From positions 1,165,001-1,229,000 of the forward strand of contig NZ_CP094380.1 in assembly GCF_022809775.1 (NCBI RefSeq): a stretch of DNA of 64,000 bases, in the 5' to 3' direction. The position numbers were made by a program, and so were the translations under genes. The DNA is from Pseudodesulfovibrio tunisiensis. GTDB lineage: Bacteria > Desulfobacterota > Desulfovibrionia > Desulfovibrionales > Desulfovibrionaceae. Under the pieces are notes generated by a model that saw nothing but the letters and a program-made list of their open reading frames with translations, searched no databases and was not told where the DNA came from. Shown piece after piece: positions 18,725 to 28,147 of this stretch. Each line of letters starts with the position of its first letter. Positions within the stretch are counted from its first letter, which is position 1.

Positions 18725-20368
18725 CTAGGGCCGAAGTTGCAGCTTTTCGGGAATCCACCATTCTTCAAAATTGTAGCTGATGCCTGCCGGGGCTGGCGCA
18801 ATGCCCTGAACACGGGCCTGCACGATGGGCAGAGCCATGGGAACGTATAAAAACACGTAAGGTGCATCGTCATGCAGTATTTCCTGCACCTTGTCGTAAA
18901 TGGGCTTGCGCAGCTTCGGGTCGAGAAGTCGCCTGCCCCTTTCCAGAAGCCGGTCCAACTTCGGATTCCTGTAGTGCATGAAGTTCAGTCCGCGCTCCTT
19001 GGCTTGAGACGAGTGCCAGACAGCATAGATATCAGGGTCTTGAAGTATATTCCATGATAAAAGCACGGCATCGAACCGGCCCTTGTCAACGAATTCGTTT
19101 ATGAATGCAGCCCACTCCACGGTTCGGACATCCACCTTGATACCCACTTCCCGAAGCCGCTGCTGAATGATGATGCATGTCTTGACGCGCTGGGAGTTAC
19201 CCTGATTGGTCAGAATAGTGAAGGCAAAGGGCACGCCGTCCCTGTCGAGGATGCCATCGCCGTCCTCGTCCTTCCATCCGGCCTCGGCCAGCAGGGCGCG
19301 GGCGCGTTCCGGATTGTACGGTCTGGGCCTGACCGATTCGTTGTACTGCCATGTTCCGGGCTTGTACGGCCCGTTTGCAGCCACGCCCATGCCGAGCAGC
19401 ACGCCCTTGACGATCTCCTGCTTGTCGATGGCAAAGTCAATGGCCTGTCTGACACGCACATCCTTGAAAAAGCTGTGCCGGAAGTTGAATCCCAGCCAGG
19501 AATAGCCGAAAGCCAGATACTTGTATTTGTTGAACGAACCGTCCCAGCCACTGCCCGAGGTCTGATACAGATACTGCATCGGAGTCAGGGACATGCTGTC
19601 CAGATGCCCGGCCTTGAGTTCCAGAAACTGCGTGGAAAGGTCGGGAATGACCCGATAGACAACCTTGTCCAGATAGGGACGCCCCGCAAAATAGTCCGGA
19701 TTGGCCTCCAGAACGATCTGGGAGCCGGGAACCCATTCCTTGAGCTTGTAAGGGCCAGCTCCCAAAGGCTTTCGGCTGTATTGCGTGGAAATCAGGTCCT
19801 CGCCCTCAAGGGCGTGCTTGGGCAGGATGTCGCCAGCCCAGGTCACGAGAGCCTGGGCAAAGGGCTCCTCGTATTCCACCTCAAAGGAAAACCTGCCGGT
19901 CTTGCGGAATTCCTTCACGGCCTTGAACTTCTCGGCATACGCTGTCGGCGTGGCCGGATCGATCATCATGCGATAGGTGAATTCCACATCATCCGCTGTG
20001 AGCGGCACGCCGTCGAACCAGCGGATATCCTGCCGCAGCCGGAACCGCAGCAGCTTGCCACCGTCCAGAACCTCGAAGGATTCGGCGGCGTAGGGAACCA
20101 GCTTGATGTCCTTGTCGTAGCGAAGCGGGCTGACATAGATCAGCGTCCCGACTTCATGGGACGCGCTGTCCGTGGCGAAATAGGGTATGAGGTTGCTGGG
20201 TTCGCCAAGGGATGGCTCGACAAGAGTACCTCCGCGTTGCGGAACTGCGGGAATATCTGCCGAATCCACGGGAGACACCGGCGTGGCAGGACCGGATTCG
20301 CCACACCCGACGAGCACAAGCATTATTAATAATACTGCTAACGGGACAATCTTCGTTTTTTCTTGCAA
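18725..20368 (-). CDS. peptide/nickel-type ABC transporter solute-binding lipoprotein
   Basis: A 547-residue SBP_bac_5-family protein (OppA/DppA type). The N-terminus is a lipoprotein signal: basic MQEKTK, hydrophobic core, lipobox LVGC with Cys22. The family signature is KLLRFRLRQDIRWFDGVPLTADDVEFTY. It probably binds oligopeptides or a metal chelate outside the membrane. The only usable start is TTG at 20368: an in-frame TGA lies six codons upstream and the next ATG falls inside the signal core. No strong ribosome site is visible. No permease or ATPase gene is adjacent, so it is an orphan binding protein using permeases coded elsewhere. Confidence 0.85.
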   Translation of the reverse strand: MQEKTKIVPLAVLLIMLVLVGCGESGPATPVSPVDSADIPAVPQRGGTLVEPSLGEPSNLIPYFATDSASHEVGTLIYVSPLRYDKDIKLVPYAAESFEVLDGGKLLRFRLRQDIRWFDGVPLTADDVEFTYRMMIDPATPTAYAEKFKAVKEFRKTGRFSFEVEYEEPFAQALVTWAGDILPKHALEGEDLISTQYSRKPLGAGPYKLKEWVPGSQIVLEANPDYFAGRPYLDKVVYRVIPDLSTQFLELKAGHLDSMSLTPMQYLYQTSGSGWDGSFNKYKYLAFGYSWLGFNFRHSFFKDVRVRQAIDFAIDKQEIVKGVLLGMGVAANGPYKPGTWQYNESVRPRPYNPERARALLAEAGWKDEDGDGILDRDGVPFAFTILTNQGNSQRVKTCIIIQQRLREVGIKVDVRTVEWAAFINEFVDKGRFDAVLLSWNILQDPDIYAVWHSSQAKERGLNFMHYRNPKLDRLLERGRRLLDPKLRKPIYDKVQEILHDDAPYVFLYVPMALPIVQARVQGIAPAPAGISYNFEEWWIPEKLQLRP

Positions 20369-20482
20369 AATAAAACCGGGTGGTCATACAGTTTTTTTTC
20401 GATTCATTACACCCGTGGAGTATGAACCAAGGGACGAAAAATGCCAAGCTGTCAGAGCCTGAGCCGAAAAATATATCTTGAC

Positions 20483-20511
20483 TTGCCCCCCGTGGAATAT
20501 GGGTGTATATT
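20483..20511 (+). promoter_or_regulatory. candidate promoter for the SNF2 helicase gene
   Basis: TTGCCC (20483-20488), a 17-base spacer and TATATT (20506-20511); an overlapping TTGACT at 20478 is an alternative -35 with poor spacing. It is located 46 bases before the ATG in the divergent gap. Confidence 0.4.
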
Positions 20512-20556
20512 CTCCGGTCCAAAGTACCGACTGTTCCTGAGCGAGGAGTCGCTGAA

Positions 20557-23500
20557 ATGACATACAGCGAAGAAAATATAGTAAAATCAATACTCGATAA
20601 TTTCATCAACGACACGGTCCCGGATTACATTCTGGACCTTGCCCGTGATATAGTTGCCTCCGGCGGCGTGCAGAAACTGGATCTGAAGAAACGCGATCAG
20701 TACTGGGACATCGACGGACAGGTCGAAGGCGAGGACTTTCAGAATTACACTTCTGAAGTCGGATTGAATCTGAGCGACAATACCATCAATTACTATTGCA
20801 ACTGCGCAGATTCCTTTTCCGGCGTGTGCCGACATGTCGCAGCCACGGCGCTCAAGCTCCACAACTCGCTGGACGGCGATCAGGGCGAGGAAGCCCTGCC
20901 CACGCCCCGTACCGACTGGCGGCAGACATTTCGTCCGTTTTTCGCCACGGAGCTGGAGCCCGAAGCCGGCAAGCACTACCTGATCTACCGCATCTTCCCG
21001 GAAATGGGACGGTTGCAGGTGGCGTTCTTTCGCGCCCGGCAAAACAAATCCGGCATATCCCAGGTGCAGAACGAGGTGACCCTGACCCAGATCGTGGAAA
21101 ACCCGGACTGGTGCGAGACCTCCCCGGCCCTGCCCGGCGTGGCCGACCAGATCGGGCATTTCCTGGACTACTGGGGCCACAGGGTGGAAATACCGGCCGG
21201 TCTGCATTCCTGGTTCTTCCGTGCGGTCAAGAACGAGTACTATCTCTATCTGCGGGAGACCGACCAGCCGCTGCGCATCGAGAACAAGCCCATGCAGCTC
21301 AAGCTCGCGCCCAAGCTTTCCGAGGACGGCCTGAGCTTTGAAACCCTGCTGGCGCGCGAGGACAAGATTCCCTTTTCCATCACGGATGAAGAGGAACTCT
21401 TCTTCTACGGCAGACTGCCGCTGTGGGTTTTCTATCGTCAGGCCTTCTACCCGGTGCAGACAGGCCTCGACCCCAAGCTGATACAGGAAATGGTGCAGCT
21501 CAAGCCCATCATTCCCCATGCCGATGTTTCGGAATTTCTGGATCGCGTGTGGACCAAGATTCCGGTGTCCGACCTCTACGGACAGGAAGACTTCCTCGAA
21601 CGGGTCGGCCCTATCTTCCAGCCAGCGGACTTCAATCCCAAGCTGTACATGGACGAGGAAGGCAGCCTGCTGGTCATGAAGATTCAGAACATCTACGAGA
21701 ACGAGCATGGCGAATTCGTCATGACCGGTCCCAACCCGGACCTCCAGACCGGCAGCTACCATTACGAAGGCAAAAGCTACCTCATTCGTCGCGCTCAGGA
21801 CGAAGAGGCCCAGCTCTTTGCCGAGCTTCAGGACATGGGCTTCCAGCCCAGAAGCAACCACATCTGGTTCATGGAACAGGAGGAGGCGATCAACTTCCTG
21901 CTGGACCACTACCCCACTCTGGTCAAGGCGTACCGCGTCTATGGCGAACAGAATCTGACCCGCTACAAGGTGCGCACGTCCCAGCCTCAGGTCGTGGCCG
22001 AGGTGGAGACCGACGAGGACGACAAGTGGTTCAACCTCGATCTGCACGTGGAATACGACGAACAGCGCGTGCCCATCGAGACGATCTGGAAGGCATGGAC
22101 CTCGGGCAAGCGCTATGTGCAGCTTCAGGACGGTTCCTACACCAGCCTGCCCGAATCCTGGCTCCACAAGCTGGGACACAAGCTCAAGGCATTGGGCTTT
22201 GATCCGGAAAAGCCGCCGCAACGTCAGTTCAAGCAGTTCGAAGCCCCGGTGCTGGACAAGCTGCTTGAAGACCTGCCTCAGGCGCACACGGACTCCTTCT
22301 ATGTCAAACTGAAGGAAAAAATAAACAATTTCGAACAAATCAAGATGATTGGCCAACCCGAGGGCCTGCTGGCCACCCTGCGCCCATATCAGGTGCAGGG
22401 GCTCAGTTACCTGAACTTTCTGCGGGAATACGGATTCGGCGGCATTCTGGCCGACGAAATGGGGCTTGGCAAGACCATCCAGACCCTCTCCTACATCCAG
22501 AAGCTGAAGGAAACCGGACTGGAAGGCCCGAACCTCATCGTCGTGCCCACGTCCGTGCTGCCCAACTGGGAGCGCGAGGCCAAGAAGTTCGTGCCCGAAC
22601 TCAAGCGGCTGACCATCTACGGTACCAAACGCGAAGAGCTGTTCAAGCACATTGGCGAATCCGACCTTGTCATCACCACGTACGCCCTGCTCAGGCGCGA
22701 TCTGGATGAGCTGCTCAAGTTCACCTATGCCTCGGTGATTCTTGACGAGGCCCAGAACATCAAAAACCCGAATACCATCACGGCGCGCTCGGTGCGCAAG
22801 CTGGACGCAGGCCTGCGCGTCTGCCTGTCCGGTACGCCCATCGAGAACAACCTGTTCGAGCTGTGGTCCCTGTTCGAGTTTCTCATGCCCGGCTTCCTCG
22901 GTTCGCAGCATTCGTTCCAGCGCGGCATCGTCAAGCCCATCAAGGACGGTGACGAGGAAACCCTGGACTACCTGCGCACCAGAGTGAAACCCTTCATTCT
23001 GCGCCGCACCAAGTCCGAGGTTGCCAAGGACCTGCCGCCCAAGGTGGAAACCGTGCACTATTGCGACCTCGTGGACGAACAGCGCGACCTCTACAACGCA
23101 CTGGCCAAGAAGCTCAAGGATCAGGTGCTCAGGGACGTGGACGAAAAGGGCATTGCCAAGAGCCAGATGTCGATTCTGGATGCGCTACTCAAGCTTCGCC
23201 AGATATGCTGTCACCCGCGCCTGCTCAAGCTGGACATTCCGGGCGTTTCCACGAATCTGCCCTCGGGCAAGTTCGACGCCTTCAAGGACCTGATCACGGA
23301 TATCGTGGAAAGCGGACACAAGGTGCTGGTCTTCTCCCAGTTCGTGCGCATGCTCCACGTCATCCGCAACTGGCTCCAGATCAGGGAAATTCCCTTCGCC
23401 TATCTGGACGGCTCCTCCAAGGACCGCTTCGATCAGGTCGACCGCTTCAACGAGAACGAGGATATTCCGATCTTCCTGATCTCGCTCAAGGCGGGCGGCA

Positions 23501-23769
23501 CCGGCCTGAACCTGACCAGCGCGGACTACGTCATCCACTATGATCCGTGGTGGAACCCGGCCGTGGAAAATCAGGCCACGGACCGGACGCACCGCATCGG
23601 CCAGAAGCGACAGGTCTTTGCCTACAAGATGATCTGCCAGAATACGGTGGAAGAAAAGATACTGAAGCTTCAGGAACAGAAAAAGGATGTGGCTGAAGCC
23701 ATCATCCCGGGTCAGTCCGCTCTCAAGAGCCTGACTCGTGACGATCTGGAAATGCTTTTCGAAATCTGA
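20557..23769 (+). CDS. SWIM zinc-finger SNF2/RapA-type helicase
   Basis: A 1070-residue Swi2/Snf2 ATPase. The start at ATG 20557 follows GCGAGGAG; a GTG at 20503 would extend it by 18 residues. A SWIM zinc finger (Cys81-x-Cys83 and Cys91-x-His93) lies at the N-terminus, a long middle region of unknown fold follows, and the helicase core fills the C-terminal half: DEMGLGKTIQ, ILDEAQNIKNP, CLSGTPIENNLFELWS, VFSQFVRML, and GGTGLNLTSADYVIHYDPWW with QATDRTHRIGQ. These enzymes remodel protein-DNA or RNA polymerase complexes. The gene is monocistronic here, with no methylase or nuclease partner, so a defence role is not indicated. Confidence 0.9.
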   Translation: MTYSEENIVKSILDNFINDTVPDYILDLARDIVASGGVQKLDLKKRDQYWDIDGQVEGEDFQNYTSEVGLNLSDNTINYYCNCADSFSGVCRHVAATALKLHNSLDGDQGEEALPTPRTDWRQTFRPFFATELEPEAGKHYLIYRIFPEMGRLQVAFFRARQNKSGISQVQNEVTLTQIVENPDWCETSPALPGVADQIGHFLDYWGHRVEIPAGLHSWFFRAVKNEYYLYLRETDQPLRIENKPMQLKLAPKLSEDGLSFETLLAREDKIPFSITDEEELFFYGRLPLWVFYRQAFYPVQTGLDPKLIQEMVQLKPIIPHADVSEFLDRVWTKIPVSDLYGQEDFLERVGPIFQPADFNPKLYMDEEGSLLVMKIQNIYENEHGEFVMTGPNPDLQTGSYHYEGKSYLIRRAQDEEAQLFAELQDMGFQPRSNHIWFMEQEEAINFLLDHYPTLVKAYRVYGEQNLTRYKVRTSQPQVVAEVETDEDDKWFNLDLHVEYDEQRVPIETIWKAWTSGKRYVQLQDGSYTSLPESWLHKLGHKLKALGFDPEKPPQRQFKQFEAPVLDKLLEDLPQAHTDSFYVKLKEKINNFEQIKMIGQPEGLLATLRPYQVQGLSYLNFLREYGFGGILADEMGLGKTIQTLSYIQKLKETGLEGPNLIVVPTSVLPNWEREAKKFVPELKRLTIYGTKREELFKHIGESDLVITTYALLRRDLDELLKFTYASVILDEAQNIKNPNTITARSVRKLDAGLRVCLSGTPIENNLFELWSLFEFLMPGFLGSQHSFQRGIVKPIKDGDEETLDYLRTRVKPFILRRTKSEVAKDLPPKVETVHYCDLVDEQRDLYNALAKKLKDQVLRDVDEKGIAKSQMSILDALLKLRQICCHPRLLKLDIPGVSTNLPSGKFDAFKDLITDIVESGHKVLVFSQFVRMLHVIRNWLQIREIPFAYLDGSSKDRFDQVDRFNENEDIPIFLISLKAGGTGLNLTSADYVIHYDPWWNPAVENQATDRTHRIGQKRQVFAYKMICQNTVEEKILKLQEQKKDVAEAIIPGQSALKSLTRDDLEMLFEI

Positions 23770-23775
23770 GGGATC

Positions 23776-23805
23776 GGGAACATGCCTTGGCATGTTCCCT
23801 TTTTC
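23776..23805 (+). terminator. terminator after the SNF2 helicase gene
   Basis: A perfect inverted repeat, GGGAACATGCC with GGCATGTTCCC and a very short loop, followed by TTTTTCC, seven bases after the stop. Confidence 0.88.
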
Positions 23806-23851
23806 CGCACGCAACTCCAATAAAAATTATCATTGTCACAGGTAGCAACAA

Positions 23852-24732
23852 ATGCCCGGATTCAGCTCGATATACGCACTTGCCACTTACGCATTCGACC
23901 CTCTGCACCAGTACTGGGAACGGGAATCCACGCAACGACGTGTCGGCGGCCTGTTGATCTTCGTCTTTCTGCTTTCGCTCGGAGCCATCGAGCTGAACCG
24001 GCAGGGGCTGCTCCCCTCGCAATTCACGCATCTGGTTCCTTCCAGCCACTACATGGCCATCAGTCTGGCTTTCACATTGGTGCTGATTCTGGAAGTCGTG
24101 AGCCTGATCTTCACCCTGCCCTGTTCCATATCCAGAGCCGTGGGCAAGCAATTCGAGATTCTGGCCCTGATCCTGCTCCGAAATTCCTTCAAGGAACTGG
24201 CGGAATTTCCCGAACCCATCACCGTGGCCGGCCACATGGACGCGGTGTGGCGGCTGCTTGCTGACGGGGGTGGAGCCATCGCCATTTTCGGTCTTCTCGG
24301 CGTGTACACTCTGTTGCGCTACCGGCTGGAGGAATCCCTGCGCGGCGGCCCCAGACTGTTCCGCTTCGTGGCCTCGAAAAAGATCGTGGCGCTTGTCCTG
24401 CTCTGCGTCTTTCTGGTTATGGGACTGGAAAATGCCCGGCTCTTTGTTTCCGGCCAGCCCACCTTCCACTTCTTCAAGAATTTCTACACAGTGCTGATCT
24501 TCAGCGACATCCTGCTGGTGCTCATCTCCCAACGCTTTCTGCCGGAATTCCGGGCCGTGTTCCGCAACTCCGGATTCGTGCTCTCCACGCTGCTGATCCG
24601 GCTGGCGCTGACCGCCCCCCCTTCTACAATGTGCTGATCGGCGTTGCCGCAGCACTTCTCGCCATCAGTCTGACCCTGATCTACAACACATTCTATTCCA
24701 GTCAGGCCCGATACGCGCGAAAACGCAGCTGA
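23852..24732 (+). CDS. polytopic membrane protein of unknown function, frameshifted near the 3' end
   Basis: I do not recognise the family. The frame opens at ATG 23852 (AGGTAG site) and codes for about six membrane segments. It reaches TGA at 24637 after the odd residues APPSTMC. The break lies in a run of seven C at about 24616-24622. With one extra C, translation continues as APPFYNVLIGV followed by another hydrophobic helix (AAALLAISLTLIY) and a basic end, stopping at 24732. So the intact gene is probably 23852-24732 (about 293 residues). Either a homopolymer sequencing error or a real slip has truncated it. It has its own unit between two terminators. Confidence 0.65.
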
Positions 24733-24751
24733 TCGCGCCCCGAAACAATTC

Positions 24752-24808
24752 AAAAAGGCATCATCCCCACGCTTCGCTTGTGCTGAAACGTGGGGATGAT
24801 GCCTTTTC
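24752..24808 (+). terminator. long-stem terminator upstream of the formate dehydrogenase operon
   Basis: AAAGGCATCATCCCCACG pairs perfectly with CGTGGGGATGATGCCTTT across a 17-base loop, followed by TCTTG. The A run at its left makes it potentially bidirectional. It isolates the fdh promoter from the membrane-protein gene. Confidence 0.85.
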
Positions 24809-24835
24809 TTGTGGATTTTTCTCTCCCGGTACAAT
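24807..24835 (+). promoter_or_regulatory. candidate promoter of the formate dehydrogenase operon
   Basis: A good -10, TACAAT (24830-24835), lies 35 bases before the GTG of the leader gene. The -35 is weak: TCTTGT gives a 17-base spacer, TTGTGG a 15-base spacer. It partly overlaps the preceding terminator's T run, so spacing relies on the -10. Confidence 0.4.
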
Positions 24836-24870
24836 GGTGGAATATCGATAAATCTTTAAAGAGGTGCATC

Positions 24871-25095
24871 GTGAAACACGACCCCATCAACCCCGGACCG
24901 GCCTCAGGCCGGACGCTTCCCTTTGACGGGCTGGGATTCGATCTCTCCCCGGTAAAGGCAAGGGCTGGCGCGCTTGTGGCGCGGTACGCATTGTCGTGCC
25001 GCGAACATGCGAGCCGGACCGTGAGGCAGGCCCCTGAAAGGCCGGGAGGCTTCGACCTGCTCGTGGCCCTGGGACGCGAAATTCGCGGACGATGA
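24871..25095 (+). CDS. small 74-residue protein heading the formate dehydrogenase operon
   Basis: Unrecognised. A GTG start at 24871 preceded by GAGGTG at ideal spacing codes for 74 residues ending RGR. It is basic, Pro/Arg/Ala-rich, with no signal peptide, no membrane segment and a single Cys (YALSCREHASR). The stop is followed after 24 bases by fdhA, which has its own AAAGGAGG site, so the two are very likely co-transcribed. Position suggests an accessory factor for formate dehydrogenase assembly or regulation (inference). The frame could be read from an ATG at 24790, but that ATG lies inside the terminator stem. Confidence 0.6.
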   Translation: MKHDPINPGPASGRTLPFDGLGFDLSPVKARAGALVARYALSCREHASRTVRQAPERPGGFDLLVALGREIRGR

Positions 25096-25119
25096 GCAAA
25101 CAACGTCAAAGGAGGTAGG

Positions 25120-28100
25120 ATGAACGTCAATCGCAGATCTTTCCTGAAACTCTCCGCCGCAGCGGCCACCATGACCGCTTTCGGAGGGCTCGGGTGCACG
25201 CAGACCGCCAAGCTGGCCGACCGCGCGGCGATGCTGGACCCGAAATGGAGCAAACAGACCACCAGCGTCTGTTGCTATTGCGCAGTGGGCTGCGGGCTCA
25301 TTGTGAACACGTCTCTCAAGGACCACAAGGCCGTCAACGTCGAAGGCGACCCCGACCATCCCGTCAATGAAGGTTCCCTGTGCGCCAAGGGCGCGTCCAT
25401 CTGGCAGCTCGGCGACAACGACCGCCGTCCGGATTCCGTGCTCTACAGGGCTCCCTATTCCGGAAAATTCAAGAAGGTGTCCTGGGAATGGGCCCTGAAG
25501 CGCATTGCGGAAAAGGTCAAGGAAACCCGCGATGCCGGGTTCACCCGGGTCAATGCCAAGGGGCAGGTGGTCAACAGATGCGACAACATCGCGTCCCTTG
25601 GTTCCGCCGCATTGGACAACGAGGAGTGCTGGGCCTACCAGACCATGCTCCGCAGCCTCGGCCTGGTGTATGTGGAGCACCAGGCGCGTATCTGACACAG
25701 CGCAACTGTTGCGGCTCTGGCAGAGTCGTTCGGACGCGGCGCGATGACCAATCACTGGATCGACATCCAGAACAGTGATTGCATTCTGATAATGGGCAGC
25801 AACGCTGCCGAAAACCACCCAATTTCCTTCAAATGGGTAACCAAGGCGCAGGAAAAGGGCGCAACCCTGATCCACGTCGACCCCCGGTTCACCAGAACGT
25901 CGACCAAGGCGGACATATTCGCACAGCTCCGCTCGGGTTCGGACATTGCGGTACTGGGCGGCATGATCAAGTACATTCTGGACAACGACCTGATCTTCCG
26001 GGATTACGTTGTCGACTACACCAATGCCTCGTTCATCGTGGGCAAGGACTTCGATTTCTCGGACGGTCTGTTCTCGGGCTATGATCCCAAGACCCGATCC
26101 TACGACAAGAAGACCTGGGCCTTTGAAATGGACGAAAACGGCGTTCCGGCTCAGGACCCGACTCTCAAGCACGAACGGTGCGTGTACCAGCTCCTCAGGA
26201 AGCATTATGCACGCTACACGCTGGACAAGGTCGAGGAAATATCCGGCATGTCCAGGGACAAGCTGCTTGAAGTGTACAAGGCCTACACCGCCACCGGCGT
26301 CGGCGACAAATCCGGCACCATCATGTACGCCATGGGCTGGACCCAGCACTCGGTTGGCGTGCAGAACATCCGCACCATGGCCATGATCCAGCTCCTGCTG
26401 GGCAACATCGGTGTGGCTGGTGGCGGCGTGAACGCCCTGCGCGGCGAATCCAACGTACAGGGTTCCACTGACCACTGTCTGCTCTATCACATCCTGCCCG
26501 GCTACCTGAAGACTCCGCTGGCCGGCGAGGATTCCTTCGACGAGTACAACAAGAAATACACGCCGATTTCCAATGACCCCGAGTCCGCGAACTGGTGGCA
26601 GAACTATCCCAAGTACTCGGCAAGCCTGCTCAAGGCCATGTGGCTGGAGGACGATCCCAAGGTCTCCTACCAATACCTGCCGAGACTCGACAACAGATCG
26701 GCCCGCGAATACTCCTGGCTGACCCTGTTCGACAAGATGGACGAAGGCCAGTTCAACGGCCTGTTTGCCTGGGGCATGAACCCGGCCTGCTCCGGCGCCA
26801 ACTCCAACAAGACCAGACAGGCCCTATCCAAGCTGGACTGGCTGGTCAACGTCAACATCTTCCCCAATGAAACCGGCTGGTTCTGGGAAGGCCCCGGCAT
26901 GGACCCCGAGTCCATCAAGACCGAAGTGTTCTTCCTGCCCTGCGCGGTTTCCATTGAAAAGGAAGGGTCCATCACCAATTCCGGCCGGTGGATGCAGTGG
27001 CGCTACAAGGGACCGGAACCCCGCAAGGGAACCATGCCCGATGGCGACATCATGTACGAATTGATGAAGGAGATTCAGCATCTGTACGCCAAGGATGGCG
27101 GTGTGTTCACCGATCCCATCCTCCGGCTGAACTGGGAAGGCATTGCGGAAAACAACGTGTTCGACGCACACAAGACCGCAAAGCTGATCAACGGCTACTT
27201 CACCCGCGACGTGACCATCAAGGGCAAGCAGTACAGAAAGGGCCAGCAGGTTCCGAGCTTCGCCTTCCTGCAGGCCGATGGCTCCACGACCTCGGGCAAC
27301 TGGCTGTACTGCAACTCCTATACGGACAAGGGCAACATGGCTGCCCGCCGCGACAAGACGCAGAGCGCGGAACAAGCCAGGATCGGCCTGTACCCGAACT
27401 GGAGCTGGTGCTGGCCGGTCAACCGCCGCATCCTGTACAACCGCGCCTCCGTGGACCTTCAGGGCAAACCGTGGGCACCGGAAAAGCCGGTCATCGAATG
27501 GAACGGCTCCAAGTGGGTCGGCGACGTACCCGACGGCGGCTGGAAACCCGGCACCAAGCATGCGTTCATCATGCGCAAGCACGGCTTCGGCCAGATATTC
27601 GGCCCCGGCCGGGTCGACGGTCCGTTCCCGGAATACTACGAACCTCTGGAATGCCCGGTGAAGGAACATCCCTTCTCCGGCACCCTGCACAACCCCACGG
27701 CTCTCAAGTTCGACGATGAGGCCAAGGCCGTGTGCGACCCCAGATTCCCGTTCGTATGTTCCACCTATCGCGTGACCGAACACTGGCAGACGGGCCTGAT
27801 GACCCGCAACTGCACCTGGCTCACCGAGGCCGAGCCGCAGGTGTTCGTGGAAATGAACCCGGAACTGGCCGAACTCCGCGGCATCGAAAACGGCGAAAAG
27901 GTCATGGTGGAAAGCCTGCGCGGCTCCATCTGGGCCATCGCCATCGTGACTCCGCGTCTCCGGCCCTTTACCGTACAGGGACAGACCATCCATCAGGTGG
28001 GCCTGCCTTGGCACTTCGGCTGGACCTGGCCCAAGGATGGCGGCGATTCCGCCAACATCCTGACCCCGTCCGTAGGCGACCCGAACACGGGCATTCCGGA

Positions 28101-28137
28101 AACCAAGGCCTTCATGGTCAACGTACGCAAGGCGTAA
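25120..28137 (+). CDS. fdhA: formate dehydrogenase catalytic subunit, selenocysteine- and molybdopterin-containing, periplasmic
   Basis: Oxidises formate to CO2 at a Mo- or W-bis-(pyranopterin guanine dinucleotide) site. The gene is read through an in-frame TGA at 25693-25695 as selenocysteine, residue 192 of 1005. The context VEHQARI-Sec-HSATVAALAESFGRGAMTNHW is the classic FdnG/FdhA active site. The N-terminus has a Tat signal (NRRSFLKLSA), so the folded enzyme is exported. A 4Fe-4S site is formed by Cys51-x2-Cys54-x3-Cys58 and Cys88. Downstream are the molybdopterin-binding HVDPRFTRTSTKAD and the C-terminal dinucleotide-binding domain. AAAGGAGG precedes ATG 25120. Annotation pipelines may wrongly split it into 25120-25695 and a start at 25744. 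Confidence 0.95.
25693..25735 (+). promoter_or_regulatory. UGA selenocysteine codon and bacterial SECIS-like hairpin
   Basis: Fourteen bases after the UGA there is a bulged U, then a G-C/C-G apical pair and a loop GGCUCUG. This is the same spacing and nearly the same loop (GGUCU) as the SECIS of E. coli fdhF, where SelB binds. The lower stem pairs C-U around a G-G mismatch and a U-A pair. Folded by eye. Confidence 0.75.
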
Positions 28138-28147
28138 GGAGGACGAC

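Noticed and set aside
16373..18850. 825-codon plus-strand frame opposite the RelA/SpoT gene
   Set aside because: Shadow of the Rel gene; no ribosome site and no family resemblance.
20557..23769. SNF2 helicase as part of a phage-defence system
   Set aside because: No methylase, phospholipase or nuclease partner adjoins it.
24635..24637. TGA in the membrane-protein gene as a second selenocysteine codon
   Set aside because: Read-through in this frame gives non-hydrophobic sequence, whereas a one-base shift restores a membrane helix; no SECIS-like hairpin follows.
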